Below, one piece after another: positions 7,985-16,031 of a DNA stretch of 64,000 nucleotides (position 1 is its first letter; each line of letters starts with the position of its first letter). The stretch lies in NCBI RefSeq assembly GCF_038039215.1, contig NZ_JBBPCL010000001.1, positions 2,108,001 through 2,172,000 of the forward strand, in the 5' to 3' direction. The notes under the pieces were generated by a model that saw only the letters and a list, made by a program, of their open reading frames with translations, was not told where the DNA came from and did not search any database. Made by a program: the position numbers and the translations under genes. This stretch comes from Pseudonocardia sp. T1-2H (GTDB taxonomy: Bacteria; Actinomycetota; Actinomycetes; Mycobacteriales; Pseudonocardiaceae).

Positions 7985-8935
7985 ATGAGCACGACGGATC
8001 CGTCGGAGGCGCGGCGGGTCGCCGCCGTCCAGCTGCAGGCCGTGCTGGGCGACGTCGACGCGAACCTCGAGCAGGCGGGGCGGCTGGTGTCCGAGGCCGC
8101 CCGCGACGGCGCCGAGTGGATCGCCCTGCCGGAGTTCTTCACCAGCGGGGTGGCGTTCCTGCCGTCGGTCGCCGCGGCGGCGCAGCCGATCGACGGGCCC
8201 GCCGTGCAGGCGATGCAGAGCTGGGCCGCGGCGCACGACGTCCTGCTCAGCGGCAGCCTCCTGGTGCGTGACCCCGACGGGGAGGTGCGTAACGCCGTCC
8301 TGCTCGTGGACCGCACCGGTATCCGCGGCCGCCACGACAAGGACCTCCCGACGATGTGGGAGAACGCCCTGTACGTCGGTGGTTCGGACGACGGCGTGGT
8401 CGTCGTCGACGACACCACGATCGGGCTGGCGGTCTGCTGGGAGCTGACGCGCCGACAGACGGTCACCCGCCTCGCCGGCCGCGTCGACGTGGTGCTCGGC
8501 GGAAGCGGCTGGTGGACGGTCCCGCGCTGGCAGCCACGTCGGGTGTTCGACGCGTGGGACGCGGCCAACACTGCGCGGGCGACTGAGGCACCGGCGCGCT
8601 TCGCCCGGCACGTCGGGGCTGCGGTGGTGCACGCGTCCCACAGCGGCGAGGTGGCGTGCCCCATGCCCGGGTTGCCGCCGCTGCGCTACCGGGGTCGCTT
8701 CGTGCCCGCGACCGGTGTCTGGTCCGCCGACGGGACCGTCCTCGCGATGGCTCCGACGCCGGAACCGCAGGTGGTGGTCGCCGACCTGCCACTGCGCCGC
8801 TCGGCCCCGGTGCCGCCGCCCGGCTCGTACTGGCTGACCCCGCCCGGGCCGCTGCCGCTGTTCGCCTGGCACCAGCAGCGCTGGCACGGCCGGCGGTGGT
8901 ACGCGAAGCACCAGCGCTCCGCGCCCGTCGCCTGA
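7985..8935 (+). CDS. Carbon-nitrogen hydrolase (nitrilase superfamily)
   Basis: 316 residues. The Glu-Lys-Cys triad of the nitrilase superfamily can be placed: Glu in I-A-L-P-E-F-F, Lys in R-H-D-K-D-L-P, and Cys151 in A-V-C-W-E-L. The family hydrolyses amides, nitriles, ureas or carbamoyl groups. The N-terminus (R-R-V-A-A-V-Q-L-Q-A-V-L-G-D) is standard, and GAGAGGGACAGCG precedes the ATG. It stands alone between the isomerase gene and the convergent dhaM gene, whose stop codon is five bases away. The W-E-L after Cys is common in uncharacterised aliphatic-amidase-like branches. No substrate call is possible. Confidence 0.88.
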   Translation: MSTTDPSEARRVAAVQLQAVLGDVDANLEQAGRLVSEAARDGAEWIALPEFFTSGVAFLPSVAAAAQPIDGPAVQAMQSWAAAHDVLLSGSLLVRDPDGEVRNAVLLVDRTGIRGRHDKDLPTMWENALYVGGSDDGVVVVDDTTIGLAVCWELTRRQTVTRLAGRVDVVLGGSGWWTVPRWQPRRVFDAWDAANTARATEAPARFARHVGAAVVHASHSGEVACPMPGLPPLRYRGRFVPATGVWSADGTVLAMAPTPEPQVVVADLPLRRSAPVPPPGSYWLTPPGPLPLFAWHQQRWHGRRWYAKHQRSAPVA

Positions 8936-8940
8936 GGCCC

Positions 8941-11412
8941 TCAGCCCGCCGGGCTGATCAGCTCCCGGACGCGGGCGGGGCCGTCGGCGGCTAGCGCCCG
9001 CGCGGCCAGCGCCGCGGCCGCATCGCCGTCCACCGCCCGCACCGCCTGCTTGACCCCGGGCACCGCGGCCGGGCCGACGCTCAGCTCCCGCACGCCGAGC
9101 CCGATCAGCACCGCCGCGGCGTGCTCGTCCGCGGCGAGCTCACCGCACACCGCGACGAGCGCGTGGCCGTCGGCGCCGCGGCAGACGAAGTCGATCAGCC
9201 GCAGCACGCCCGGGTCGAGTGGGTCGCCGAGCCCGGCCACGGCAGGGTTGCCGCGCTCCGCGGCCAGCGCGTACTGCGTCAGGTCGTTCGTCCCGATGCT
9301 GAAGAAGTCGACGTGCGGGGCGAAGGACGCGGCGCGCAGGGCCGCCGCCGGAACCTCCACCATCATCCCGACCTGCAGGTCGGGCGGGGTCCCGCGGCCG
9401 ACGGCCGTGATCGCCTCGTCGAGCAGGCGCCGGGCGTCGAGCAGCTCCTCGCACGTGCTCACCATGGGGAACATCAGGCTGACCGGCACGTCGTGGGCGA
9501 CCCGCACGACGGCGAGCAGCTGCTCGGCCAGCAGCTGGGGCCTGGCCAGCGAGAGCCGGAGCCCCCGCACGCCGAGGAACGGGTTCGCCTCGACCGGTCC
9601 GGGCAGGTAGGGCAGCGGCTTGTCCCCGCCGACGTCGAGGGTGCGCAGCGTGATCCGCCTGCCGCCGAACGCCTTCGCGATCTCCCGGTAGACGCGCTCC
9701 TGCTCGTCGACGTCGGGGGCCTGCGTGCGCCCCAGGAACAGGAACTCGGTCCGCACGAGACCGGCCAGGTCCGCTCCGGCCGCAGCGGCGGACCGGGCTT
9801 CGGCGGGCGACCCGACGTTCGCGCCCACAAGGACGTGCACGCCGTCGCCGGTCACGGCCGGCGACGCGGACTCGGCGAGCGCGTGGCGGTTCCGCTCGGC
9901 GAGGGCGGCACCTCGCGCCCGGAACCGGTCGGTGACCTCGGGGGAGGGGTCGACGACGAGCTCGCCGGTGCCACCGTCGACCGCCAGCAGCGTGCCGGGG
10001 TCGAGGCCCAGGACGGCGGGGCCCGCCCCGCAGATCACCGGGATGCCGCGGGCACGGGCCAGGATCGCGCTGTGCGCGGTCGGGCTGCCGAACGCGAGCA
10101 CGATCGCGACGACCCGGTCGGTGTCCAGCGCCGCCACCTCGGCCGGGGCCAGGTCACCCGCGACCACCACGCCGCTCAGGTCCGGCCCGGTCCCCTTCTC
10201 CCCGTGCAGCGCGCGCAGGACCTGCTGCCCGACGTCGTACACGTCGGCCGCCCGTGCCCGCAGGTACGGGTCGGCCAGGGCCTCCAGCTCGCCCGCCACC
10301 CGCAGGACGGCGGCGCACCACGCGGGTTCCGCCGCCCGGCCCGCGCGGATCCGCGCGCGGGCGTCGTCGAGCAGGTCGGGATCGGCGAGGAGGACGAGGT
10401 GGGCGTCGAAGATCGCCGCGGCGTCGGTGTCGGGGTGCCCGGCCATGTCGTCACGGACCCGCCGGATCTCGCCCCGCGCGGTGGTCAGGGCGTCGTCGAG
10501 CCGGGCGAGGTCCGCCTCCGGGGAGTCCGTGCCGGCGTCGGGCACGTCGAAGGCGTCCACCGGGGTGTCGGACGCGTGCGGAAGGGCGGCGGGGCCGACC
10601 CCGATTCCCGGGGCGGCGCCGAGAGGCCCTCCTCGATGACCCGCCGAGGCCGGTGACACAGGTTCCGGGTCTCTGGTGGACTCGCCGAAGGCGTCGGCGG
10701 CGAGCGCGACCAGCTCGTCGACACACATGCGGGCCTGGGGCCCCTCGGCACGCACCTCGACCTCGTGACCCTGCAGGACGGCAAGGGTGGCCACCTTGGA
10801 CAGGCTCGTCGCAGGTACCCACGCCGAACCGGCGGTCGCGTTGCGCAGGTGCACCCGGGCATCCAGCGCGGCCACCCGGCGCACGAGGCGTGCCGCGGGG
10901 CGGGCGTGCAGTCCGTGGGCGTTCGTGACGACGAAGGATCCTTCGATTCCGCTGGGCCCCTCGGGACCGGCGTGGGAAGCCGGTTCCGCCGGAGCCGGGG
11001 CCGGAGCGGTCCCGACGTGGGACTGCTTGGCCTGCAGCGCAGCCTCGGCCTCGGCGGCGACCTCGGTGGGGGAGCAGCCGCCTGCAGCGGCGACGGCCGC
11101 CACGACCAGCCCCTCGACCAACGGCCCCGCGCACAGCAGGGTGCGCTCCCGCACGTCGTCGTCGAGCATGTCCAGCGCCAGCTCGGCCGAGAGAACGGCG
11201 CTGCCCAGGTCCATGAGCACGACGACGCCGTCACCCCGGTCGGCGTCGGTCACCGCGTCGAGGATCTGCACGGCGTCGGTGCCGAACGTGGTCTCGTCCA
11301 GCCCGGCGGCGACGACCATCCGCACGTCCTGGTCGTGGACCATCTCCCCGGCCAGGGCCACGGCCGCGTCGGCCAGCGCGCGGCTGTGGGACACCACGAC
11401 GATCCCTGTCAT
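8941..11412 (-). CDS. dhaM: Three-domain PTS protein: DhaM (EIIA-Man fold)-HPr-Enzyme I
   Basis: 823 residues. Residues 1-125 are the DhaM phosphoryl-donor domain with active-site His9 (V-V-S-H-S-R-A). Residues 157-245 are HPr with H-G-L-H-A-R-P, phospho-site His169. From about 265 to the end is a full-length Enzyme I with swivel-domain His447 (P-T-A-H-S-A-I), the PEP-barrel G-T-N-D-L-T-Q-Y and C-G-E-L-A-A-D near the C-terminus. E. coli DhaM carries HPr and only a truncated Enzyme I; here the whole chain from PEP to DhaL is in one polypeptide, so no general PTS is required. It is the last gene of the dhaK-dhaL-dhaM operon. Confidence 0.93.
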   Translation of the reverse strand: MTGIVVVSHSRALADAAVALAGEMVHDQDVRMVVAAGLDETTFGTDAVQILDAVTDADRGDGVVVLMDLGSAVLSAELALDMLDDDVRERTLLCAGPLVEGLVVAAVAAAGGCSPTEVAAEAEAALQAKQSHVGTAPAPAPAEPASHAGPEGPSGIEGSFVVTNAHGLHARPAARLVRRVAALDARVHLRNATAGSAWVPATSLSKVATLAVLQGHEVEVRAEGPQARMCVDELVALAADAFGESTRDPEPVSPASAGHRGGPLGAAPGIGVGPAALPHASDTPVDAFDVPDAGTDSPEADLARLDDALTTARGEIRRVRDDMAGHPDTDAAAIFDAHLVLLADPDLLDDARARIRAGRAAEPAWCAAVLRVAGELEALADPYLRARAADVYDVGQQVLRALHGEKGTGPDLSGVVVAGDLAPAEVAALDTDRVVAIVLAFGSPTAHSAILARARGIPVICGAGPAVLGLDPGTLLAVDGGTGELVVDPSPEVTDRFRARGAALAERNRHALAESASPAVTGDGVHVLVGANVGSPAEARSAAAAGADLAGLVRTEFLFLGRTQAPDVDEQERVYREIAKAFGGRRITLRTLDVGGDKPLPYLPGPVEANPFLGVRGLRLSLARPQLLAEQLLAVVRVAHDVPVSLMFPMVSTCEELLDARRLLDEAITAVGRGTPPDLQVGMMVEVPAAALRAASFAPHVDFFSIGTNDLTQYALAAERGNPAVAGLGDPLDPGVLRLIDFVCRGADGHALVAVCGELAADEHAAAVLIGLGVRELSVGPAAVPGVKQAVRAVDGDAAAALAARALAADGPARVRELISPAG

Positions 11413-11415
11413 GGC

Positions 11416-12081
11416 TCAGGCCTGCCCGTCGGCGCCCGTGCCGAGCGCGGCGGCCGCCGCCTCCACGAGCAGTGTCGCCGACGCCGAGCCGGGGTCCTGG
11501 TGACCGATGCTGCGTTCACCCAGGTAGCTGGCCCGGCCCTTGCGGGCGATCCGGCCGGCGGTGGCGTCGCGGCCCGCGGCTGCGGCGGCCGCCGCCGCGG
11601 CGAGCGCGGTGGCCGGTGCGGCGCCGGCCGCCAGCCGGGCCTCCAGCGCGTCGACCGCAGGGGCCAGGGCGTCGACCATCGTCTTGTCGCCGATCTCGGT
11701 GCGCCCGCGAGCGGCCACGCCTTCAAGCCCGGCGCGCAGGGCCTTCGCGAACCCGGCGGCGTCGAGCGGACCGGCGTCACCGGCGGTGGCGGCCATGCGC
11801 AGGAACAGGGTGCCGTAGAGCGGGCCCGCGGCGCCGCCGACGGTGCTCACCAGGGTGCGCCCCACGAGCTTGAGCAGCGGTCCCGGTTCCGTGCCTGCGT
11901 CGGCGTCGATCGCCGCGACCACCGCGGCCATCCCGCGGTGCATGTTGGACCCGTGGTCCGCGTCGCCGATCTCGGAGTCGAGCGCCGTGAGGTGGTCGCT
12001 GTTCTCGGCGACCCGGCGGGCGAACTCGTGCAGCCAGGCCCGCAGCGCGCGGCCGTCGATGGTGGTGCTGGTGTCGGTCAT
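11416..12081 (-). CDS. dhaL: DhaL, ADP-binding subunit of a PEP-dependent kinase
   Basis: 221 residues, all-helical DhaL family. The nucleotide/Mg site is intact: L-D-S-E-I-G-D-A-D-H-G-S-N-M near residue 35 supplies the three Asp ligands, and the glycine-rich V-G-G-A-A-G-P-L-Y-G segment follows. DhaL holds ADP permanently, is re-phosphorylated by DhaM and passes the phosphate to the substrate bound in DhaK. It starts one base after the dhaK stop and ends three bases before the dhaM start, so the three are translationally linked. Confidence 0.93.
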   Translation of the reverse strand: MTDTSTTIDGRALRAWLHEFARRVAENSDHLTALDSEIGDADHGSNMHRGMAAVVAAIDADAGTEPGPLLKLVGRTLVSTVGGAAGPLYGTLFLRMAATAGDAGPLDAAGFAKALRAGLEGVAARGRTEIGDKTMVDALAPAVDALEARLAAGAAPATALAAAAAAAAAGRDATAGRIARKGRASYLGERSIGHQDPGSASATLLVEAAAAALGTGADGQA

Positions 12082-12082
12082 G

Positions 12083-13102
12083 TCACATCCCCCAACGCAG
12101 AGCGGCCGTGTGGACGGGTGCGTCCCACAGCGAGATCAGTTCGTCGTCGAGCTCGAGGACCGTGAGTGCGGCCCCCGACTGCTCCAGCGACGTGATGAAG
12201 TTGCCGACGATGCGGCGGACCGGCTCGACGCCCGCGTCGCGCAGACACCGGTCCACCTCGCCGTAGAGCAGGTGCAGCTCCGAGGACGGGGTGCCGCCCA
12301 TGCCGCTGAGCATCGCCAGCACCGGGGCGCCCGGTGTGGGCGCCAGGTCGGTCAGCACCTCGGAGACGATCAGCGCGGCGAGCTCCCGGGCGCTGCGCAT
12401 GGGTACCCGCCGGCGGCCGGGCTCGCCGCTGATGCCGATGCCCAGTTCGATCTCCCCGTCGGGCAGCGTGAAGATTGGCCGGCCGGCTACGGGCGGCGTG
12501 CACGAGGACAACCCGACTCCGAACGAGCGGGCGCGGTGGACGACGCGGCGCGCCACGCCCGCGACGGCGTCCAGCGGCTGCCCGCGCTCCGCCGCCGCCC
12601 CCGCGAGCTTCTCGACGAGCACGGTGGCGCCCAGTCCGCGGCGGCCGGCCGTGCCGGGCGTGTCGAGGACGGCCACGTCGTCGTTGACCACGACGGTCTC
12701 GACGACCGCTCCGTCGATGGCCGCCAGTTCGGCGGCCATCTCGAAGTTCATGACCTCGCCGGTGAAGTTCTTGACGACGTGCAGCACGCCGGCGCCGGCG
12801 TCGGCCGCGTGGGTGGCGGCGATGATCTGGTCGGGTACGGGGGAGCTGAACACCTGGCCCGGGGCCGCGGCGTCGAGCATCCCGTGGCCGACGAAACCGG
12901 TGTGCAGGGGCTCGCATCCCGAGCCGCCACCGGAGACCACGCCCACCTTGCCGGGGACCGGCCCGTCCGCCCGGACGACGATGCCGTTCGCCGTGTCGTA
13001 GCGCAGGACCCCGGGGTGGGCGGCCGCGAGGCCGACGAGGGAGTCCCGGACCGCCTCGCCGGGGTCGTTGAGGAACTTGCGCATGGTGGCCGTGGGCAAC
13101 AC
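12083..13102 (-). CDS. dhaK: DhaK-like substrate-binding kinase subunit lacking the canonical catalytic residues
   Basis: 339 residues from a GTG placed five bases after AGGAGG. The DhaK fold is well kept (V-S-G-G-G-S-G, K-N-F-T-G, T-A-G-R-R-G, G-E-P-G, L-W-D-A-P-V-H-T near the end). However, E. coli DhaK uses His56, Asp109 and His218, the last forming a covalent hemiaminal with dihydroxyacetone. The aligned positions here are Cys63 (G-S-G-C-E-P), Glu116 (T-G-E-V) and Ser225 (G-I-S-G-E-P). All three are altered while the scaffold is intact, so a different substrate or binding mode is likely. First gene of the operon, divergent from the ABC importer. Confidence 0.87.
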   Translation of the reverse strand: MLPTATMRKFLNDPGEAVRDSLVGLAAAHPGVLRYDTANGIVVRADGPVPGKVGVVSGGGSGCEPLHTGFVGHGMLDAAAPGQVFSSPVPDQIIAATHAADAGAGVLHVVKNFTGEVMNFEMAAELAAIDGAVVETVVVNDDVAVLDTPGTAGRRGLGATVLVEKLAGAAAERGQPLDAVAGVARRVVHRARSFGVGLSSCTPPVAGRPIFTLPDGEIELGIGISGEPGRRRVPMRSARELAALIVSEVLTDLAPTPGAPVLAMLSGMGGTPSSELHLLYGEVDRCLRDAGVEPVRRIVGNFITSLEQSGAALTVLELDDELISLWDAPVHTAALRWGM

Positions 13103-13172
13103 GACGCCTCCTGTCGATCCGAAGGATGAGTGCGCGCGCCCTGGCGCGACGATGCGGGAGCAGGTTCTCAGG

Positions 13173-13183
13173 TGATCAGACCA
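13173..13183. promoter_or_regulatory. Probable GntR/FadR-type operator upstream of dhaK
   Basis: TGATCAGACCA differs by one base from the perfect palindrome TGGTCAGACCA found 129 bases away at the importer promoter. It lies in the dhaK leader, so one regulator may control both divergent transcripts. Inferred from repetition of the motif. Confidence 0.5.
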
Positions 13184-13256
13184 CTTGGCCGGGCCCGGCG
13201 TCAACGAGTCGTCGAAACCGCGGCCATGGGGGCGATGGACTGGGCCGTTTGCAGCA

Positions 13257-13328
13257 TTGACGGTCCGCGAGGGGCCTGCTTATGGTCTGCGCCACTCTCA
13301 TTGGTCAGACCACCTGGTCACCAGGTGG
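13257..13328 (+). promoter_or_regulatory. Sigma-70-like promoter overlapped by TGGTC-N-GACCA operator and a second palindrome
   Basis: TTGACG (13257-13262) and TATGGT (13281-13286) are separated by 18 bases, a good housekeeping promoter for the importer operon. Just downstream, over the predicted transcript start region, lies TGGTCAGACCA (13302-13312), a perfect 11-base palindrome of the FadR/GntR class. It abuts CCACCTGG-TCA-CCAGGTGG (13310-13328), a perfect 8-base inverted repeat. The arrangement fits repression by a roadblock or by occlusion of the start site. No GntR gene is adjacent. Confidence 0.65.
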
Positions 13329-13350
13329 CCTCATAGGCGAGGCGGGCGAC

Positions 13351-14937
13351 ATGCCTGATCAGGACACGCAGGAGCCGGAGCCGCAGGAGCTGCTCCGGGT
13401 CGAGGGCGTGGTCAAGCACTACCCCGGGGTGGTGGCCCTGGGTGGGGTCTCCCTGGATGTGCGAGCGGGAGAGATCCACGCCCTGCTCGGTGAGAACGGT
13501 GCCGGCAAGTCGACGCTGATCAACGTCCTGTCGGGTACCACCCAGCCGACGTCGGGTCAGGTCCTCGTCGCAGGCGAACCGGTCCAGCTGCGGCGTCCCC
13601 GCGACGCCCAGGACCTCGGCATCACGACGATCCACCAGGAGCTGTCGCTGGCACCCGAGCTGACGGTGCTGCAGAACATCTTCCTCGGCCGTGAGCTGCG
13701 CCGTGGGCCCTTCGGCCGTGGCCTGCTCGACGAGCGCGCCATGAGCGCGCGCGTGCAGGGCGTCATCGCCGACTTCGGCCTGACCGAGCGCGACCTGCGC
13801 CGTCCCGTGGGCGAGTTCGGGGCCCTGACCCAGCACGTCGTCGAGATCATCAAGGCGCTCGCGTTCGACGCCCGCCTCGTCATCCTCGACGAGCCCACCT
13901 CCGGCCTCGCCGAGGAGGAGCGCGTCGTGCTGTTCGACCACATGCGCCGGCTGCGCGAGCGCGGTATCTCGCTGGTCTGGGTCACCCACCGCCTCGACGA
14001 GCTCTACGGGCTGGCCGACCGGATCACGGTGCTGCGCGACGGGCGCACCGTGGCGACGACCGACACCACGGAGTCGACGCCCGCGGACCTGGTCCGGCTG
14101 ATGGTCGGGCGGAAGACCACGTCGCTCGGGGTGGTCGCCGAGGACCGGACGCCCGTCGAGCGGCCGGCCGGCCCCCGTGCCGAGGTGCTGCGCCTGGAGA
14201 ACGTCTCCCGCCGCCCGGTGCTCCGGGACGTGAGCCTGACGATCGCGGGCGGCGAGATCCTCGGCGTCGCCGGGGTGGCCGGCGCGGGCCGCACCGAGCT
14301 GGCGCGGGTGATCCTCGGAGCCGACCGGATCGACGGCGGCCGCATCCTGGTCGACGGGGAGCCGGTGCGGATCAGGCACCCGCGCGACGCCTACCGGCTC
14401 GGCATCGCGATGGTGCCGGAGGAGCGCAAGACGCTGGGCATCCTGGCCGACTTCCCGCTCGACAAGAACACGACCGTCTCCCGGCTCGGCAAGGTGGCCC
14501 GGCTGGGGCTGATGCTCGACCGTCGCCGGGAGCGGGCCGTGACCCGCGACTACATCGACGAGCTGGGGGTCCGGACCAGCAGCGCCGGCGAGCGGATCCG
14601 CAACCTCAGCGGCGGCAACCAGCAGAAGATCGTCATCGCCCGCTGCCTGTTCACCGGACCGCGGTTGATCATCTTCGACGAACCGACGCAGGGCATCGAC
14701 GTGGCGGCCAAGGCCGAGGTCTACCGGCTCATCCACCGCTTCGTCTCGGGTGGTGGCGCCGCGCTGGTGATCTCCTCGGAGATCCCGGAGCTGCTGCACG
14801 TCAGCGACCGCATCCTGGTGATGCGTGAGGGGGCGATCGCAGGGGAGGTCCGGCCGGACCTGCGCGGCGACGACCTCGAGGCCGACGAGCGGGTCTCCGC
14901 CGAGATCGTGTCCCTCGCGGCCCGGAGCGTGGCGTGA
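13351..14937 (+). CDS. Sugar ABC importer, duplicated ATP-binding protein (RbsA type)
   Basis: 528 residues from the ATG at 13351 (an upstream ATG at 13282 would overlap the promoter). Two ATPase domains: the first has G-E-N-G-A-G-K-S-T and L-D-E-P-T-S-G-L; the second has a degenerate Walker A (G-V-A-G-A-G-R-T-E) with L-S-G-G-N-Q-Q-K and F-D-E-P-T-Q-G-I-D. This asymmetry is typical of RbsA/XylG/MglA. It powers uptake through the two permeases that follow, with ATGA-type overlaps. The operon is divergent from dhaKLM, so the imported compound is probably the kinase substrate. Confidence 0.95.
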   Translation: MPDQDTQEPEPQELLRVEGVVKHYPGVVALGGVSLDVRAGEIHALLGENGAGKSTLINVLSGTTQPTSGQVLVAGEPVQLRRPRDAQDLGITTIHQELSLAPELTVLQNIFLGRELRRGPFGRGLLDERAMSARVQGVIADFGLTERDLRRPVGEFGALTQHVVEIIKALAFDARLVILDEPTSGLAEEERVVLFDHMRRLRERGISLVWVTHRLDELYGLADRITVLRDGRTVATTDTTESTPADLVRLMVGRKTTSLGVVAEDRTPVERPAGPRAEVLRLENVSRRPVLRDVSLTIAGGEILGVAGVAGAGRTELARVILGADRIDGGRILVDGEPVRIRHPRDAYRLGIAMVPEERKTLGILADFPLDKNTTVSRLGKVARLGLMLDRRRERAVTRDYIDELGVRTSSAGERIRNLSGGNQQKIVIARCLFTGPRLIIFDEPTQGIDVAAKAEVYRLIHRFVSGGGAALVISSEIPELLHVSDRILVMREGAIAGEVRPDLRGDDLEADERVSAEIVSLAARSVA

Positions 14938-16031
14938 TGAGCGCGTCCCGTCGCCTGGCTCGCGCCTTCGCCGTCGAGGGCGTCGCGGTCGCCGTGATCT
15001 TCGTCGGCATGGTCGTCTTCTTCTCGCTGGCGAGCCCGTTCTTCCTCACCGGTGGGAACATCGCCAACCTGCTGGTCGAGACGGTGATCATCGCCCTGCT
15101 CGCGGCCGGCATGGCGTTCGTCCTGGTGGTCGGGGGCATCGACCTCTCGGTGGGCTCGGTGACGGGCCTGAGCGCCGCCACCACGATGTGGGCGCTGATG
15201 GCGGGGCTGCCGTTGCCGGTCGGCCTGCTCGTCGGGATCGGGACCGGCCTCGTGGCCGGGGTCGTGAACGGCGCCGTCATCGCTCTGCTCGGGGTGAACG
15301 ACTTCATCGTCACGCTCGCGATGCTCAGCGTGGGCGCCGGGCTGCTGCAGGTGGTGACCTCGGACGTGCAGCTCACGGGCGTGCAGTCCGACGCCTTCGC
15401 GTGGCTGACCCAGGGGAGCGTCCTCGGCGTGCCCGCTCCGGTGCTGATCGCCGTCGTCGTGGTGCTGGTGCTCGAGTTCGTCCTGGTCGCCACCCCGTTC
15501 GGGCGCTCCGCCTACGCGGCCGGCATCGGGCCGCGTGCGGCCGAGCTGGCCGGGGTGCCGGTGCGGCGGGTGCGGTTCGGGGTCTACGTGCTCTCCGGTG
15601 CGTGCGCCGGCGGGGCGGGCGTGCTGCTCGCCTCGAAACTGAACTCCGTGCAGTCGGGCCTCGGCAGCGGCTACGAGCTCACCGCAATCGCCGCCGCCGT
15701 CCTGGGTGGGATCAGCCTGGCCGGCGGGCGCGGCAGCGTGTGGCGGGCGGTGCTGGGCGCGGTGTTCCTCGGCACGCTCAGCCAGGGGTTGCAGCTGCTG
15801 GGTGTCGACCCGCTGTGGTTCACGATCGTCACCGGTCTGTCCATCGTCGCGGCCGTCGCGCTCGATCGGGTCGTCGGCCGCGTCGCGCTCTCGCGGCTGC
15901 TCGGCGCGGACCGGCCGGCCGACGGGCCCCCCGGCCCGAGCGCGCCCGTCCGCGGCCCGGCCCCCGAGAACGAGGATCCCCGACCTGTCCAGCCGCTCGC
16001 CGGCTCCGCCCGAGAGGCACGAACGTCATGA
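14937..16031 (+). CDS. Sugar ABC importer permease (RbsC type), first copy
   Basis: 364 residues with 8-10 hydrophobic segments and the G-G-I-D-L-S-V-G-S-V motif that marks the ribose/xylose permease family (BPD_transp_2). A second glycine-rich motif, A-A-A-V-L-G-G-I-S-L-A-G-G-R-G, sits near residue 250. The C-terminal ~40 residues are a proline-rich polar tail. Its ATG overlaps the stop of the ATPase gene, so translation is coupled. It presumably pairs with the next permease as a heterodimer. Confidence 0.93.
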   Translation: MSASRRLARAFAVEGVAVAVIFVGMVVFFSLASPFFLTGGNIANLLVETVIIALLAAGMAFVLVVGGIDLSVGSVTGLSAATTMWALMAGLPLPVGLLVGIGTGLVAGVVNGAVIALLGVNDFIVTLAMLSVGAGLLQVVTSDVQLTGVQSDAFAWLTQGSVLGVPAPVLIAVVVVLVLEFVLVATPFGRSAYAAGIGPRAAELAGVPVRRVRFGVYVLSGACAGGAGVLLASKLNSVQSGLGSGYELTAIAAAVLGGISLAGGRGSVWRAVLGAVFLGTLSQGLQLLGVDPLWFTIVTGLSIVAAVALDRVVGRVALSRLLGADRPADGPPGPSAPVRGPAPENEDPRPVQPLAGSAREARTS

